Assembly (NCBI GenBank): GCA_012295275.1
Contig: CM022667.1
Location: 5,526,208 to 5,590,207, forward strand
DNA from: Chrysomallon squamiferum
Taxonomy: Eukaryota; Mollusca; Gastropoda; Neomphalida; Peltospiridae
Length of the DNA stretch: 64,000 nucleotides
Direction of reading: 5' to 3'
Part shown: positions 1-11,789 of the stretch, in pieces
Position numbering within the stretch: position 1 is the first letter of the stretch
How the letters are laid out: each line of letters starts with the position of its first letter
The notes under the pieces: generated by a model
The model's input: only the letters and a program-made list of their open reading frames with translations
What the model was told of the DNA's origin: nothing
Database searches by the model: none
Made by a program: the position numbers and the translations under genes

Positions 1-1039
1 TCATAGGAAATAGTTTTATGAAGTTATTAACTGAAAACAGTGATTTCCTTCTAAACAGATAATGATCTGTAGAAATGTTTAACTTCTGTCCTAAAATAAA
101 TAACAGATGTTTTATGAAAAATATGGTCACAGCTGTAATCGAACACTGCTCTTTTTTCAGTAGACTTAGTCCAGATATGATAAAAACATTTATTTCTTTC
201 TTATTATTTATTTATTTATTTTTTTATTTTTATTATTACTGTTGTTGTTGTTGTTGTTGTTGTTGTTATTATTATTGAATTGCATAAACAAATATCAGAA
301 ACTTTCTTAACCAGTACACTTCAGTTATTGAATTTATATTAAAACAAAATTGACCATGTAGAGTATATCAGCAGATTTTGTTTTATTGTCATAACTTGGA
401 TAGACTTTTGTTCTCATTAGATGTATTTCTTATTTAGAACTCATTTTCAAACATTATGTGTATGATACATTATTATTTTAATTTCATAAAACCAGCTCAA
501 TGCAGAATTTCCTATACCTGTGAAGTATAATTAATATATTCAAGAAATGTTTTCATTTGAAAACAGAAAATATTAGAGATATATCATCTTATTTAAAATA
601 GTTTCCGTTTTGAACTGTCCTTTAAAAAAATATTTGCTGGTTTACTTCGTTATTATTTTTAAATGTATTAATTTATTATAATTTAAAATAATTTTCACTA
701 TAGCCTGTCAGCTATATTACTACTTCATTTTAGTGATATGATATTTTAACAAAATATATGAAAAATCCCATACACAGACCTTTCGACCTTGAAATTCACC
801 TTGTGGATCACATGACCTTGAGATAATCTTTCTTGAAATTTAATCTCCCACATGTTAACTAAAACATATAATGGTTTCAGAGGTGTAATATTTTTTGTTT
901 AGCCACAATATAGATTTTAAAAATGCATTCCTGCACGGATAATTGATACAATGCATTACAGTGTGCATTGTCTACATGTATAAACTTCTCTGAGACCCAA
1001 AACTCATCTTTGGAGTCGAATTCCACCTTACATGTCTGA

Positions 1040-1205
1040 AGGATATGAAAAGATGCCAAAAAACATAACATATTCTAAACAATGAGGCCCAAAGGGTTAG
1101 CAATACCAGTTTTATGAAGATCGGCCCTGAAGATCCTGACATATGTGGGATCCCAATCAATAAAGTATACCAAGTTTCATAAAAATCCGATACGGTCAGG
1201 TTTCA
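1040..1205. repeat. Possible dispersed repeat fragment
   Basis: Two short phrases resemble each other: 'gttttatgaagatcggccc' near 1109 and 'gtttcataaaaatccgatac' near 1173, each followed by a 'ggtcagg/gatcctgac'-like tail. Phrases of this 'caagtttcatgaaaatc' kind are frequent in interspersed elements of mollusc genomes (general knowledge, not checked here). No terminal repeats or target duplication were found. Confidence 0.3.
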
Positions 1206-1494
1206 AATTATTATTATTAATTTTTTTGGAGTGTGGTGTGATTTGATACGGAATGACCACAATGTATCCGAATGCCAGTATCACAGCAGATTAAGTTCAT
1301 TGAGATCTCTCCAATATAACCTTGTAAAATATATATTTATTTATACATTCAAAATACCTATTCAGCTGAAGTTCACCACATGTTATGTGTCTTAATTGAG
1401 ATTTCATCATGAAACGAGATTACTACAAAGCAGGTTATATGTCAGTAATTCTTTCAGCTCTACATTCAATACGTTATTTGACACGAGAAGCAAC

Positions 1495-1740
1495 AAGCTC
1501 TGCCTTACATCTAACGAGCTCTTTGACCAGTCATAGTGATCTGTGCTTTACGTATTAAAATTAACTCAGTTTTGTGTGTCATATCGAGCTATTTTTTATG
1601 CCATAATGAGCTTTCTTTCTCCCTGTTACATTGAGCTCTGCTTTACGTTTTAAATTAACTCAGTTTTGTGTGTTATAACGAGCTATGCTTCATGTCACAA
1701 TGAGCTCTGCTTTACGAGTTAGCGAGCTCTGTTTTATATC
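1495..1740. repeat. Degenerate tandem repeat, about 95-bp period
   Basis: The segment at 1543-1593 ('gtgctttacgtattaaaa', then 'ttaactcagttttgtgtgt') recurs at 1638-1688 with few changes. Within each unit the phrase 'gagct(c)' recurs every 20-40 bases, often next to 'tgctttacg'. This looks like a decayed minisatellite built from a smaller GAGCTC-containing unit. Confidence 0.7.
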
Positions 1741-1983
1741 TTTTTACTATTTTTCACATTATATCTATACACATTCAAGTCTACACTGCATGTTGTAATA
1801 GGCTCTACATTATCTGTAAAACTTTCAAGGTTATATTTTATAAGTAAAAGAAAAAAATAAACACAATTAATGAAAGCATTCAGTAGATAAGTGTAGTGTT
1901 ATGGCATTAAAATAAAAATAAAACAATAATGCTATGCATTAATCTTTTTAAATGAGATTATTGTTCTACTCTGATTTTAACAG

Positions 1984-2047
1984 GTGACACATCACTTGCC
2001 ACCCGCACAAGACCTATACTATGGACAATTACTGTGTGCATTATTTG
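1984..2047 (+). other. Exon-like segment before CT microsatellite
   Basis: The segment is framed by an acceptor ('tttaacag') and a consensus donor (GTGAGT). It is 64 nt and open in frame 0, giving a peptide with the phrase DLYYGQLL. Read in phase 0 it would exit in phase 1, which fits the phase-1 acceptor proposed for the gene C exon at 3631. I see no convincing match to the exons of genes A or B, so it may be chance. It lies on the same strand as gene C. Confidence 0.15.
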
Positions 2048-2056
2048 GTGAGTGCA

Positions 2057-2319
<263 letters not shown>

Positions 2320-2680
2320 AATTTGAAACTGTTTTAATCTGCCGCTAAAATAAATATGTATTATTATTGGCTAAGTTTAAACAACTTCGGCTTATGACAA
2401 AAGTAACAAACCTTTTATGTGTATCTGACTAAATGTTGTTAATTTGATTTCATCAGCTAATTATGTGTCTGGTATATTATTCATTGCAGCTTGGAGATCA
2501 TCACTAGTGATTTATTTTCTCAGTACTGAGATCACTGCTGGAATGTTCTTAACAAATTTACTGTTGCTTGTTTCAGTGATTCGTTTTAAATAATATTTAA
2601 CAAATTAATTAAATTTTTTATATTTTTTTTTGATTAATAAGTTCATTCTTCTATATTTGTTCAAGAGGCTTAACAGAATT

Positions 2681-2751
<71 letters not shown>
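2681..2751. repeat. (CT)n microsatellite, about 70 bp
   Basis: Second CT tract with one phase slip near 2700. The stretch from here to 3400 is AT-rich and shows no gene. Confidence 0.97.
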
Positions 2752-2757
<6 letters not shown>

Positions 2758-3399
2758 TTTATGAATAATCATTTCTTTTTCTATCCCTTTCTGTTTTTAA
2801 TTTTAATGTTAATTTTTTTTATATATATGTAAATTGTTCTTCTCACACAACTTGCTCATGTTTCATGCATGTTTCACTTTCTGGCTTGTTTTAGAGTTTA
2901 TCTTTCAGTAACATCTCAGTTTATTAGAAATGTGATGTTGAATATGTTCATTTACTTTATTTACTACCTCATTTGGTTTTGATATTTTAGTTATGATTGT
3001 TGTTAAGCTTTATAATACACTTAGTGAATACTAGCTTGCTTTTCAAGTAAATCCTAAAAGTGAATAAATAAAATATTGCTATGTTAAAAATTTGTGTTGT
3101 GTTGTCTGTTGGAATGGTTACGTAGGAAATGTCTGCTCGTCAAAACTGTTTGAGTAACCAATATTTATTTTTGTTTTCTTTTGATTTGTTTTAAGAACGG
3201 TTTACATTTTTGTCCTGTTTGGTTAGTAAATTTCATATTCCAAAATATTTCTATTTATATCTTGTTTTTGAAAAAGTATTTTCATTACATATAAATACAG
3301 TTAGAATTATGTGACCGTAAAATGTTATAAATTTCAAACGTTGATATTTTAGGTATTGGATTATTTCATTTTTTTCATTATTTACTTCATCATGCATTT

Positions 3400-3417
3400 T
3401 TATTATTATTATTATTA

Positions 3418-3453
<36 letters not shown>

Positions 3454-3463
3454 ATTATTAGAA

Positions 3464-3512
<49 letters not shown>
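3400..3512. repeat. (ATT)n microsatellite at palindrome edge
   Basis: ATT trinucleotide tract in two blocks. It sits within about 50 bp of where similarity to the right palindrome arm fades, so it may mark the left breakpoint. Confidence 0.95.
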
Positions 3513-3515
<3 letters not shown>

Positions 3516-3630
3516 GCGCGAGTGTGTGTGTATGTGTTTTAATAGTTTCTAGGGGTTTTCGTTTTCTGTACTGGCCGGTTTGAGTTGTTTTTTCCTTTGA
3601 TTCAATGTTTTTATTTTCTGCAGGACATAG

Positions 3631-4299
3631 ATGATATTTATTCAATTGTGGATAAATCTGAGAAACTTGGAGCGGATAAAAAATATAAGTTAAAACATAA
3701 AGAGAAGACAAAGAAAACTGGTTTGTATGACACAGATTTCTAAAATTATATTGCAACAGTTTTCTTTATATCACATCAATAGAAAAGAAAGAGAAAAAAG
3801 TTATTTGTTTTTACATTTCTAATTTTAATTAAAGTTCTAGGCAAATGTAACAAACAGGTGTATATCTGCAATATGTTTATAATTTTATTTTGATGTTATT
3901 TGTTAAGAAAACCTCTGATATCACACTAAATATAAAATAATTCGAAAGTTAAATTGCACAACTGAAGATAAATAAATCTAATGTCTAACAAACAATTTGT
4001 ATATATGTTTATTTGTGTATGTATGTGTGTCTGTGTGTGTGTGAGTGGGTGGATGGGTGGATGGTTGGGTGTTTGTGTGAATATATATGTACATGTATAT
4101 TTGTTATTTTTAAGGTTAACAACCAGCAAAGACTAAAAGAAGAAATGAATGTCAGCTGGTTTACACTGAAGTTGAGTTTACAAATGAGAAAATGTCACAG
4201 CCCATGAACAAAAGAGAAGAACCAACAGTGTACATTCAGATTGACTTCTCAAATAAATCCCCACAGTTGTCTGATGTCAATCAAGAGAGTTCAAACTGA
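3631..4299 (+). CDS. Gene C: 3' end of Ig/ITIM receptor paralogue (partial)
   Basis: Two exons encode a cytoplasmic tail homologous to gene A. Exon 3631-3720 (acceptor at 'gacatag'; an alternative acceptor at 3623 gives phase 0) contains DIYSIVDKS and a lysine-rich stretch KYKLKHKEKTKK. The terminal exon 4127-4299 contains LVYTEVEF and TVYIQIDF, two ITIM-like sites (V/I/L/S-x-Y-x-x-V/I/L), then stop TGA at 4297-4299. An AATAAA signal lies at 4341-4346. The 89-nt HVYGND exon of genes A and B is not found between the two exons. The acceptor base used in A is changed here (tatag to acaa). If the next AG (4125-4126) is used instead, the phase-1 end of exon 3720 joins in frame. The rest of the gene would lie to the left; no transmembrane exon is visible in 1-3600. 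It may be a functional gene tail or a decaying fragment. Confidence 0.7.
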
Positions 4300-4340
4300 A
4301 AAGTCAAAAATGGAAAATGAATTTATAAAATAAGAAAAAT

Positions 4341-4346
4341 AATAAA
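4341..4346 (+). terminator. Polyadenylation signal AATAAA, gene C
   Basis: AATAAA lies 42 bases after the gene C stop. The equivalent hexamer is kept at the same distance in gene A (27439-27444), and gene B has one at 51820-51825. Confidence 0.5.
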
Positions 4347-4749
4347 AAAAAAATTAAAACTGAAATAAAATAATAAGAGTCAAAAGAAAACAAAACTGGT
4401 GTAATGTTATACACTTAGACCAAAACTGCAAAGAAAATCTGCACATTTTTGGAATTTGAAGTAGAGAAATAAAGAATGGTGAAATAATCCAAAATAGATT
4501 AAGCTTTGTGAAAGCTATACAAATCAGTACAAAATATAATTTAATGTTTATCAGTTGAAAATTATAGAATTACTTCACCTTCAGTTGTGTTGTTACTGAT
4601 TATGATGTATTTTGTGACTGGAAATCTCTGAACATTGGCTTTTTACAATGTAAACAGTATGTAATAATTATATTATTATTACTATTTTTTATCTCTCTTT
4701 TACTGTGTTTATAATTTTCAGTAAGATATTAAATTATTTCCTATAGTGT

Positions 4750-7505
4750 TTTGTGGTCAAGACAGATGTTGTTCTTTTACTGTTATTTTGTAATGGCAAT
4801 CAGAAAGTGCTAGTCTGCAGTCGTAATAGCATCTGACATTTAAAGGTAGGAAAATAACAATGTTGAAATCTTTTGTATTATAAAACAAAATGTTTTCTTG
4901 CGACGATAAGAAAAGGCTTTTCCATAAAATGTCTGTATGTATGTCTATGGTTACTGACCCATTTAGAAATTCCGTCTTTTTCGTATGTTCTCGTAGGAAA
5001 GCTTTGCCAGTAGCTGGCTTAATAGAAGTGTTTCCTATCCTGCTCATGTTTTGTCACACTTTCTTCCAATTTTTTTTTTGTTTTTTCTTTTAATTTTATT
5101 GTTTTTTTTTGTGTGTGTTCTTTTTTTTTCTTGAATTTGTCAGTATTTTCATAAATACTGAATAGTTCAATAACAATCATAAATTATAATTACATAAAAT
5201 CAGATTTCTGTTGATCTGAATGTGTGTTTGAAACTTTCTGGATTATAATAATCAACACTTTGCTACAGGAAGAACCTGCAGCTGTTTTATCAATATTAAA
5301 TTAATATCCCTTCTGAAAGTCACATATGACTAATTACTTAGTCAAGATAAATGTTGATGATTTTTTTTCTCCTTTTATTATTTAATTTGTTTAATATGAG
5401 AACTGATAGGGGATGAATATTAATATATTAAGTATGCTCAAAATTGATTTCTGCTAAAATTAAGAAATCTTTTATAATTGTCAAGATCACTTTTATTGAA
5501 GTTTAAATTCACTGACATCAAATACGTTTATTTTCCTTGACAAAGAGAATACACTTGAAAACTTGCTGCTGATCATGAAAACAATTCTATATAAAATATT
5601 AGTGCTAGTCTTTGAACAATTTGGTGTTCTCTTTTCGTTTTTTTTTTTTTTCTTGTGTGTCATTAATTTTATATATTATAATATCTATTGATGCATATAT
5701 CAGATGGCAGATTTTATTTTTATTGTCATAAATGGTTTTTCTTTTACTCTTTTTTTCTCCTTTTCTTATTTCATAATAATGAAATATAAATGTTAAATTA
5801 CTTCGTTCTGCAATGTTTTGCTATTTGATAATTCCAAAATTTGTTATTTTTTGTAATACATATAATTACATTTTTTACTTTTTTGTTGATATTAAACAGA
5901 ATTAAAATTACTTTTTACTTTAATATCTTTCGTATTTTTGTAAATATACAATCAATGATTAAGAATAGCAAGATTTTTATATATTTCTTAATAGTATGTT
6001 GATTAAGATATTATTTTACTTAATGTTTTCATGTTTGTTACACATGTATTTATTGTAAATTTTGCAGTAAATAATAATTAAAAAAAACCTTACAATTCAG
6101 TGTAGATTATTTTCAGATATTTAACTGTAGTATATACCATACAATTACATAAAATTAAATATGTATGTATTAACTACTTATACTAACATATGTAATAAAG
6201 TACTTTTAAATTATTTATTTAGCTTTCTAATAAAATTTTATTGTTTTTGTTGCCATCAGGTTAATTAGTAAAATGCCATTTACCTCGAAATTTTGACTAG
6301 CTTTGAGATTGTGGTGCAGTTCTTAAAAAAAGTCTGCTTTGACACATACTTTTCCAGTTTGATATTTGAAAACAACTATAGCCTCACGGACTACTAAGTA
6401 TCTTACAACCTGTCCTTGTGCTGCTTTGAACATAAAGAGAAACATGAAACATTTCCAGGAATTTAGTTTATTTGAATAATTTGTGTGAACAGTTAATATG
6501 CAATATTGTCTGATAGTATCAAAATAAATTGCTGCAGTAAACAAGTGAGAAGTACATTATGCCTACTGGCGACTATAGATAGAATTGACTTTAAAAAGCA
6601 ATGAGCATTGTGTATCAGAATTTGAAAATGGAAGTAAGTTTTCGACTTGGAAGGTTGAAAAACTAATCAACCATGAGAGTTTTCTTAATTCCATGATTAG
6701 TCTGTTATTGTCAGAAAAAAAAATAGTTTCTAATGGAAATATAAACTTGTTTATTAAATGGCAAGCTTGAGTTGTTTCAATGTCAAGATCATGGCTTGCA
6801 GCACATTATCAACATTGTTCAAACTAATTTAAAGAAAAAAAATAGAAGAAAATAATGCTAGAAAAGTTGCTACTAACTTCACAGGAAAATTTCATTCCTA
6901 ATGACAGATCTGGCCTACACTAAGATCTGATTTAAAATAGTGTGCTTTGACAGTACACATTATTTTCATCAAGAGTCTTAAATTTACAACTCTCGTGAAA
7001 TGAAGGAAACAGTTCATTTATCTCCTCCATAACGTGGCTGTTTACTGTCCATTTTTTCTCTTGCTCATGGAAAACAAGGTTTACTATCCTGTCTGTGACT
7101 AATAATGTGAAGATGATGATAAATGTACTCAAATTAAAATATTCTACTAGAAAAATAAATTTTTGTTATCCAAATAAGATTTCTGAAGTTTCATCATATG
7201 TTTATCGTAAGACTTCATCATGCGCTATCGCTAATACATGGACCTCTTTGGGGTTGTCTTTAAGTGATAAATCACTGTCAGACGAATAATAATTTTGCAC
7301 TAAAACACACAGGATGCTCATCTGTCAAATCTTGGCAAACAATTTATAGGCATGTATTCCATATAACGGGAAGAAAATGGTTTGTAACACTCCTGCTTTT
7401 AAGATATAATGTCCTAACACTGATTTAGTTCAAGTATAAGTTGATTCACATGTCAAACTTTGGCTTTCACTTCTCTGTTATGGTAAAACAAAAGTCTCTG
7501 GATAT
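4750..7505 (+). repeat. Receptor 3'-flank module, left-arm copy
   Basis: Non-coding module following the terminal exon of the receptor genes. It recurs at 24280-27030 (right arm, gene A), 48676-51420 (gene B), in diverged form at 46620-48665, and in part, inverted, at 11790-12490 and 19480-20300. A marker phrase is 'aggaaagctttgccagtagc' near 4996. A 73-codon frame (6323-6544, minus strand here) is open in three copies, but surrounding DNA is equally alike, so this does not show a gene. The left-arm copy stops at about 7505, exactly where the gene B copy begins (48676). Confidence 0.8.
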
Positions 7506-7592
7506 TTTCAAAAATTTACGTTAAAATTTACGTTATATTTTATGTAGTTCTGTCTCCTTACTACAATGTTTCATCTTTTTTTTTCTTTTTTA

Positions 7593-7594
<2 letters not shown>

Positions 7595-7640
<46 letters not shown>
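7595..7640. repeat. Poly(T) tract, 46 bp
   Basis: Homopolymer run in the left arm. The right-arm position (near 24158-24175) has a short A-rich stretch instead, so the tract expanded or was mis-sized in one arm. It lies just upstream of the kinase-like exon and could mark a retroposed insertion tail. Confidence 0.9.
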
Positions 7641-7641
<1 letters not shown>

Positions 7642-7754
7642 TACTTAATCTGATGAAAAGTGCTTTGCTTTTTATTTATATTAAAGTTCCTTTCCAAAAG
7701 TAAACATAATAGGATTTTTGCAGTGTTTCAGTAATTTGATAGTTATTTTTTCAG

Positions 7755-7852
7755 GACATCTACAGATGGGCAGAAGTATTCCCATCAAAACTTCAGCGGG
7801 TATCTTTTAAACCAGTTCCTTTGAGGTACGATCGAGAGAAGATCCTCGGGAA
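7755..7852 (+). pseudogene. Orphan exon ending in kinase glycine-loop-like LGK
   Basis: A 98-nt segment between an acceptor ('tttttcag') and a donor (GTGAGT), open in frame 0 for 32 codons. The peptide contains AEVFPSKLQRVSFKPVPLRY and then DREKILGK, which looks like the start of a protein kinase domain. Family knowledge: kinase exons are often cut inside the G-x-G loop. Here the exon ends within the lysine codon of LGK, so the next exon should begin with the remaining GxG. No following kinase exon was found nearby; the next thing downstream is a Harbinger remnant on the other strand. I treat it as a captured or stranded exon. Identity as a kinase is an inference from one short motif. Confidence 0.45.
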
Positions 7853-7995
7853 GTGAGTTTTTTTAATTAGGAATCATATCAAATTCTGACTGATTGAAGA
7901 CAAAAATGAGGATCTTACATTCCGGGTGAAGCAGGCGCGAACAGCCGAGAGACTAATGGGCACCTGTCACCTTCTAGCAGCAGATTTGTTTACAA

Positions 7996-8575
7996 TCACC
8001 CCACCATGTGTCGTTGTGTTCCCTCTTTCTGCTTCTTGTCAGCAAACAAGTTGTGTACGGCACAGGCTACCAAGACAACTGTCTGAGGTATTTGCATTAT
8101 GCACGAGTGAAGACGCCTGAACCTGGAAACGGAATAAAATCATTGAATTATTACAAAATTCCTTGAAGAACTATCAATTGAAAGTCACACCAGTGTAAAA
8201 GAAATTGCTAAGTAACAAAATTATCATGAAATGCAAAAGAATATTTGTACATACCTGTTGGCCAAATAGCCAAAAGCATTATCCACAATCGTGCATGCCA
8301 TGGACAACCTGAATTTGAAGATGGGATCTGCTGCGGTCATTTCTCTGTTGGTGTGTGGCTTCATCATCCAGCTTCTGATGGCAAATCGTCCACCGACAAG
8401 GACGTATGGGACATCAGTGTCAGCACCTGGCAGGGATTCTGCTTCAGAGTACGATACAGTCTACACTGCCTGAAGATTTCAGCATCAGATTCAGCACCAT
8501 ATGCACCTCACTCCACATACATAAATTTGTAGTTGGTGTTCACCAGGGCCAGCATGATGATGGAGTGGATGGTCG
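7996..8575 (-). pseudogene. PIF/Harbinger DDE transposase remnant with intron
   Basis: The minus strand encodes phrases typical of Harbinger transposases (DDE_Tnp_4): NYKFMYVE, GAYGAESDAEIF, DTDVPYVLVGG, SWMMKPH, VDNAFGYLANR, then FRRLHS and VVLVACAVHNL before a stop at 7996-7998. An intron at 8123-8254 (donor GTATGT, acceptor TTCCAG) joins LANR to FRRLH in frame. Defects: a TGA after YVE, a frameshift before the DTDVPY segment, and changed likely catalytic positions (family usual VDANYKF and VENAFG read here as VNTNYKF and VDNAFG). The right-arm copy shares the stop and frameshift. Transposition-inactive; terminal inverted repeats were not found. Confidence 0.85.
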
Positions 8576-8744
8576 CAATTGAGGTGTTACTGCAGTGCAA
8601 ATGTTCAAGAGTGGAATCAGGGATACACTATGTACTATTTGCTTTTAGAGATCAAAAACAATAATCATTGGGTTTCTCCCCATTTATCTTGGTACATGGT
8701 CACACTCCCATAGGTAAATACAATAAGAAATAACTACTTTTAGG

Positions 8745-9698
8745 ACAATAACTCTGAGAATCTTCTGAACTACGTAGCCAAAGTAAAAGACAGGTTACAG
8801 TAAGGCCATAATGAGGTCAGAAATTGAATACGTGCTTCAGCATAAGATTATTGAACTATCAGAATTGAGTGGTCAAGTTCTGGTATCTTGGTAGCAAAGC
8901 CAGATGAAGTCACCGGTTATGTGTCGATTTGCGCAAAATTAATCAACTGATTAAAACAGATTCAAAAATACCCCTGCCGTGGGTAGACCAAAGTATCATC
9001 AAATACATCACCAAGTTGGATTAGCTAAAAGGATATCGCCAGATTCCCTGGAATGACCGAGCTACACAGATTTTAGCTGCTGTAACACCTGATGGATTGT
9101 ACCAGTTTCGTTCTATGCCATTCGGATTGAAAACAACCCTGAAGCTTTTAAATGATTAATGATCCGTATGCTTGAGGATTTGCCCTATGTTTTTGGGTAT
9201 ACCTTGATGATCTTGTTCCAGGAAATGACACTTAGCAAGACCAAATAAACAGCTTAGGAGGATTTTTTGCTAGGGTTCGAGAGGCTAAACTGACTGTTAA
9301 AGTCACCAAATGTGAATTTAGTCAAGCTCGGGTGACATTTTTAGGACATATAGTAGAGCTTGGAAAAATGATATCAATAACAGGACATTACCGTCTTTTC
9401 TCTCAAAATTTTGCAATTGTCGCTGTACCAAAGGGTAACAGAAAGGGGTAACAAATTCAGATTGACAGAAAAGTGCTTCAGAACATTTTACTGTCCTACT
9501 GAATTTGTTATCCTTCTGTAAAAGCCTTTTGATGCCTTTCAGGAATTAAAGAACATTCTCTGTTCAACACGTATAATAATAACATCCAAACACCAACAAC
9601 CATTCAAATTGGATGTAGACGCTAGTGATGTTGGTTCCGGGGTAGTTCTGTTTCAAGAAGATCACAGTGGATTAGACCATCCAGTCATTTGTTTGTTT

Positions 9699-9740
<42 letters not shown>

Positions 9741-9970
9741 TTTTTAAACTATACATCAGCTTAGTTATTCAACTGTTTGAAAAAGAAGCTCTGGTCTTGA
9801 TTCAAGCCTTGAAACATTTTCAAGTGTACGCGAAGGCTGCACCTCATCCACGGATTACAAGAGATCGTATGACAGAAACTAATTGGTGAGTGTTACCCTG
9901 GAGTTTGATATCACAGGAATACCCAGTTACTATAAAACATGTAGCTAGTGATCCTTCCAGAATATAATGT
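8745..9970 (+). pseudogene. Ty3/gypsy pol relic (RT and RNase H)
   Basis: Degenerate reverse transcriptase followed by RNase H across several frames. Visible phrases: EIEYVLQHKIIELS (near 8823), LVAKPDEVTGYVS (near 8890), GLYQFRSMPFGLK (near 9095), VYLDDLVPG with the catalytic YLDD at 9200-9211, REAKLTVKVTKCEFSQARV then TFLGHIV (near 9282-9355), FQELKN (near 9537), KLDVDASDVGSGVVLFQED (RNase H, near 9606) and EKEALVLIQALKHFQVY (near 9780). It ends at about 9970 with a YPVTIKHVASD phrase where integrase would be expected to start. Many stops and frameshifts, plus a poly(A) tract at 9707-9737, show it is dead. No gag or integrase was recognised and no LTR pair was established. Confidence 0.85.
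9707..9737. repeat. Poly(A) tract inside gypsy relic
   Basis: A 31-bp A run interrupts the RNase H coding segment between the SKL and EKEA phrases. The right-arm copy has only a short A/T-rich stretch at the matching place (near 22340-22365), so this is an arm-specific expansion. Confidence 0.9.
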
Positions 9971-10229
9971 TGTCTTCTTCTTTTTTTCATGGCCATATTC
10001 TTGATTTCTATTAATCAACCTATGGCGAACCAGGGAAATAATACTTACGGAAGCTGATACATTGATAACGTTACTCTTTTATGTATTGTTTGACAGATAT
10101 TTTTCGTATGTATCATATACTGCTGCTCTTTGTTATTATGCGACATTTATATACTTAAGTATGCTAAATTTTCTAAATTTGTGGATAGCCAGGTCATGGA
10201 ATTCAGATTATGTAATCAACTTATTTTGT

Positions 10230-11660
10230 TAATTAGTTTTCTGTGACATTCACGGCCAGATCCTCACGATCCTCACAAATTTAGTGATAAAAACAACAAA
10301 GTGAACGAACAGCACAACTCTTGGGACATCAATAAGCGGAAAAAACAACAAAGACAAAACACCACAAACAGCTGCTTACGCTTCGATCTGCCCGATACTC
10401 TCTTTGTGTCTTGCAGGCCTAACGAGAACCCGTTCTCTTTTCTTCCTCAACTCTCTTCTGCGACAGATATGCCCCCGTCTTTGTCAGAGAGCGTGACTGT
10501 CGCAGAGGTGTCTCAGAACACCTTTACTTGATTCATTTGTTCTGGTTAGTTTAGTTCAGATAATTAGAGAGAAAAGCCAAAAGGAGAGCCCAAGGTGTTA
10601 GCCAGCAGTTAGGCGGGGGACAAATGTTTATGACAGATATGCTCCTTGTGGAAAACTGTGTCTGTTCTTATTTTGATAGGGTGTAATGTACAATTAACCT
10701 ATTGTAACGGAGACCACGCCATTAGACATCTTGGATGTTATGTTAAGGCTCAACCTAGGGTAAAAAGGTGCATTAATGGCCATCTAACAAGGAATATAAA
10801 CGCTCAATTCTCAGCAATCTATATAAATCAATAAATCTCTCTATCCACTGGAGAAATAAACACAAGTTAAGGTTCACGTTAATTATTTAATTATGATATA
10901 CAGGTGACATGATAATAATACTTTATACACTCGATAAAACATATGTTTGAGTAATTTTAATTAATAATACGAGTAAGGTCATGCGGGGAACCAAGTCAAA
11001 ATAAAAATCTACACGGAGGACAGATTAAACAAGTAAAATTCAAGGTCTATTAAATGTTATTAACACAGGCTATATGCACATTACACACTATTAAACTAAG
11101 AATAGACAATAACTTACCATACTCGTCCGTGAAGACAATGTCATTCAAAAACATTGGTTTCCACGCCTGACTGAGCTCTCGTGTTGGCCTTTTCCTTCTC
11201 TGGTTAATTACCAAGTGCCGGCTCTTTTAAAACAATGCCATGGAGTTGAAAAATTGGCGGCAAAAATAAAAAGCACGGATGTGATTGAAGTAACAATTAG
11301 TTACGCAATTTAAATTCCATGGCATAAAAATAAACAGGCGGATGTCGCATAAAGATAAATTTGTTACGCAATCTGAATTCAGTTTATGGTTTTTAAATTG
11401 CTTGTCAGGTGGCCACAAAAACACCTTACTGAGCCCTAGTAAAACATTCAGAATGTTCAATTATGTGGGCCTCGTGATACAGTGGTAAACAGCCATCCAA
11501 TAGTATTTCGACCTTTCTTGCTTCGTATAGCAAAGGAGTTATTTCAAAGATGTATTGTGACATTGCATCCCTTAGCCATGCATTCCAAAATACAACTTGC
11601 ATTAAGCAACAGAAATAACGAGGCATTTCAGTTTCCCAAGAAGGTAACAAGTGTCAAGCT
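10230..11660. repeat. Unclassified repeat block, left arm
   Basis: Moderately GC-richer block mirrored at about 20420-21840. Its part near 10860-11340 matches about 42365-42912, which shows it is a dispersed element rather than unique DNA. It holds two or three short frames that are open in both arms (10301-10531 plus, 10646-10834 plus, 11426-11650 minus) but match nothing I know. It follows the gypsy relic directly, so part of it could be LTR; I could not find TG...CA ends or a polypurine tract. Confidence 0.55.
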
Positions 11661-11789
11661 CATTTTTTAAATGAACCGTCCTAATGGATCTTATACTGCT
11701 TAAAATTAAACATTAACATTTTAAATTTCGATGAAATATATTTGGACAGTTATAAAATATTTTCTAATATACTCAGTCTTTAAAAAGCT

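Larger units (their letters stand above)
1..1980. other. Intergenic, no gene recognised
   Basis: AT-rich sequence with only short spurious reading frames. A short ATT/GTT-rich tract lies near 200-277. The only structured parts I see are a dispersed-repeat-like patch (about 1040-1205) and a tandem repeat (about 1495-1740), listed separately. Confidence 0.6.

Noticed and set aside
6323-6544. 73-codon frame conserved in three flank-module copies (also 25225-25446 and 49629-49850) as a gene
   Set aside because: Surrounding non-coding DNA is equally similar among the copies, there is no synonymous bias visible, and no family match. Conservation reflects recent duplication.
8245-8532. Plus-strand frame over the Harbinger region
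   Set aside because: It is the antisense shadow of the transposase; the minus strand reads recognisable transposase phrases with a proper intron.
10301-10834. Short frames shared by both arms as genes
   Set aside because: Retained by recent duplication in a repeat block; no start context, splice context or family match.
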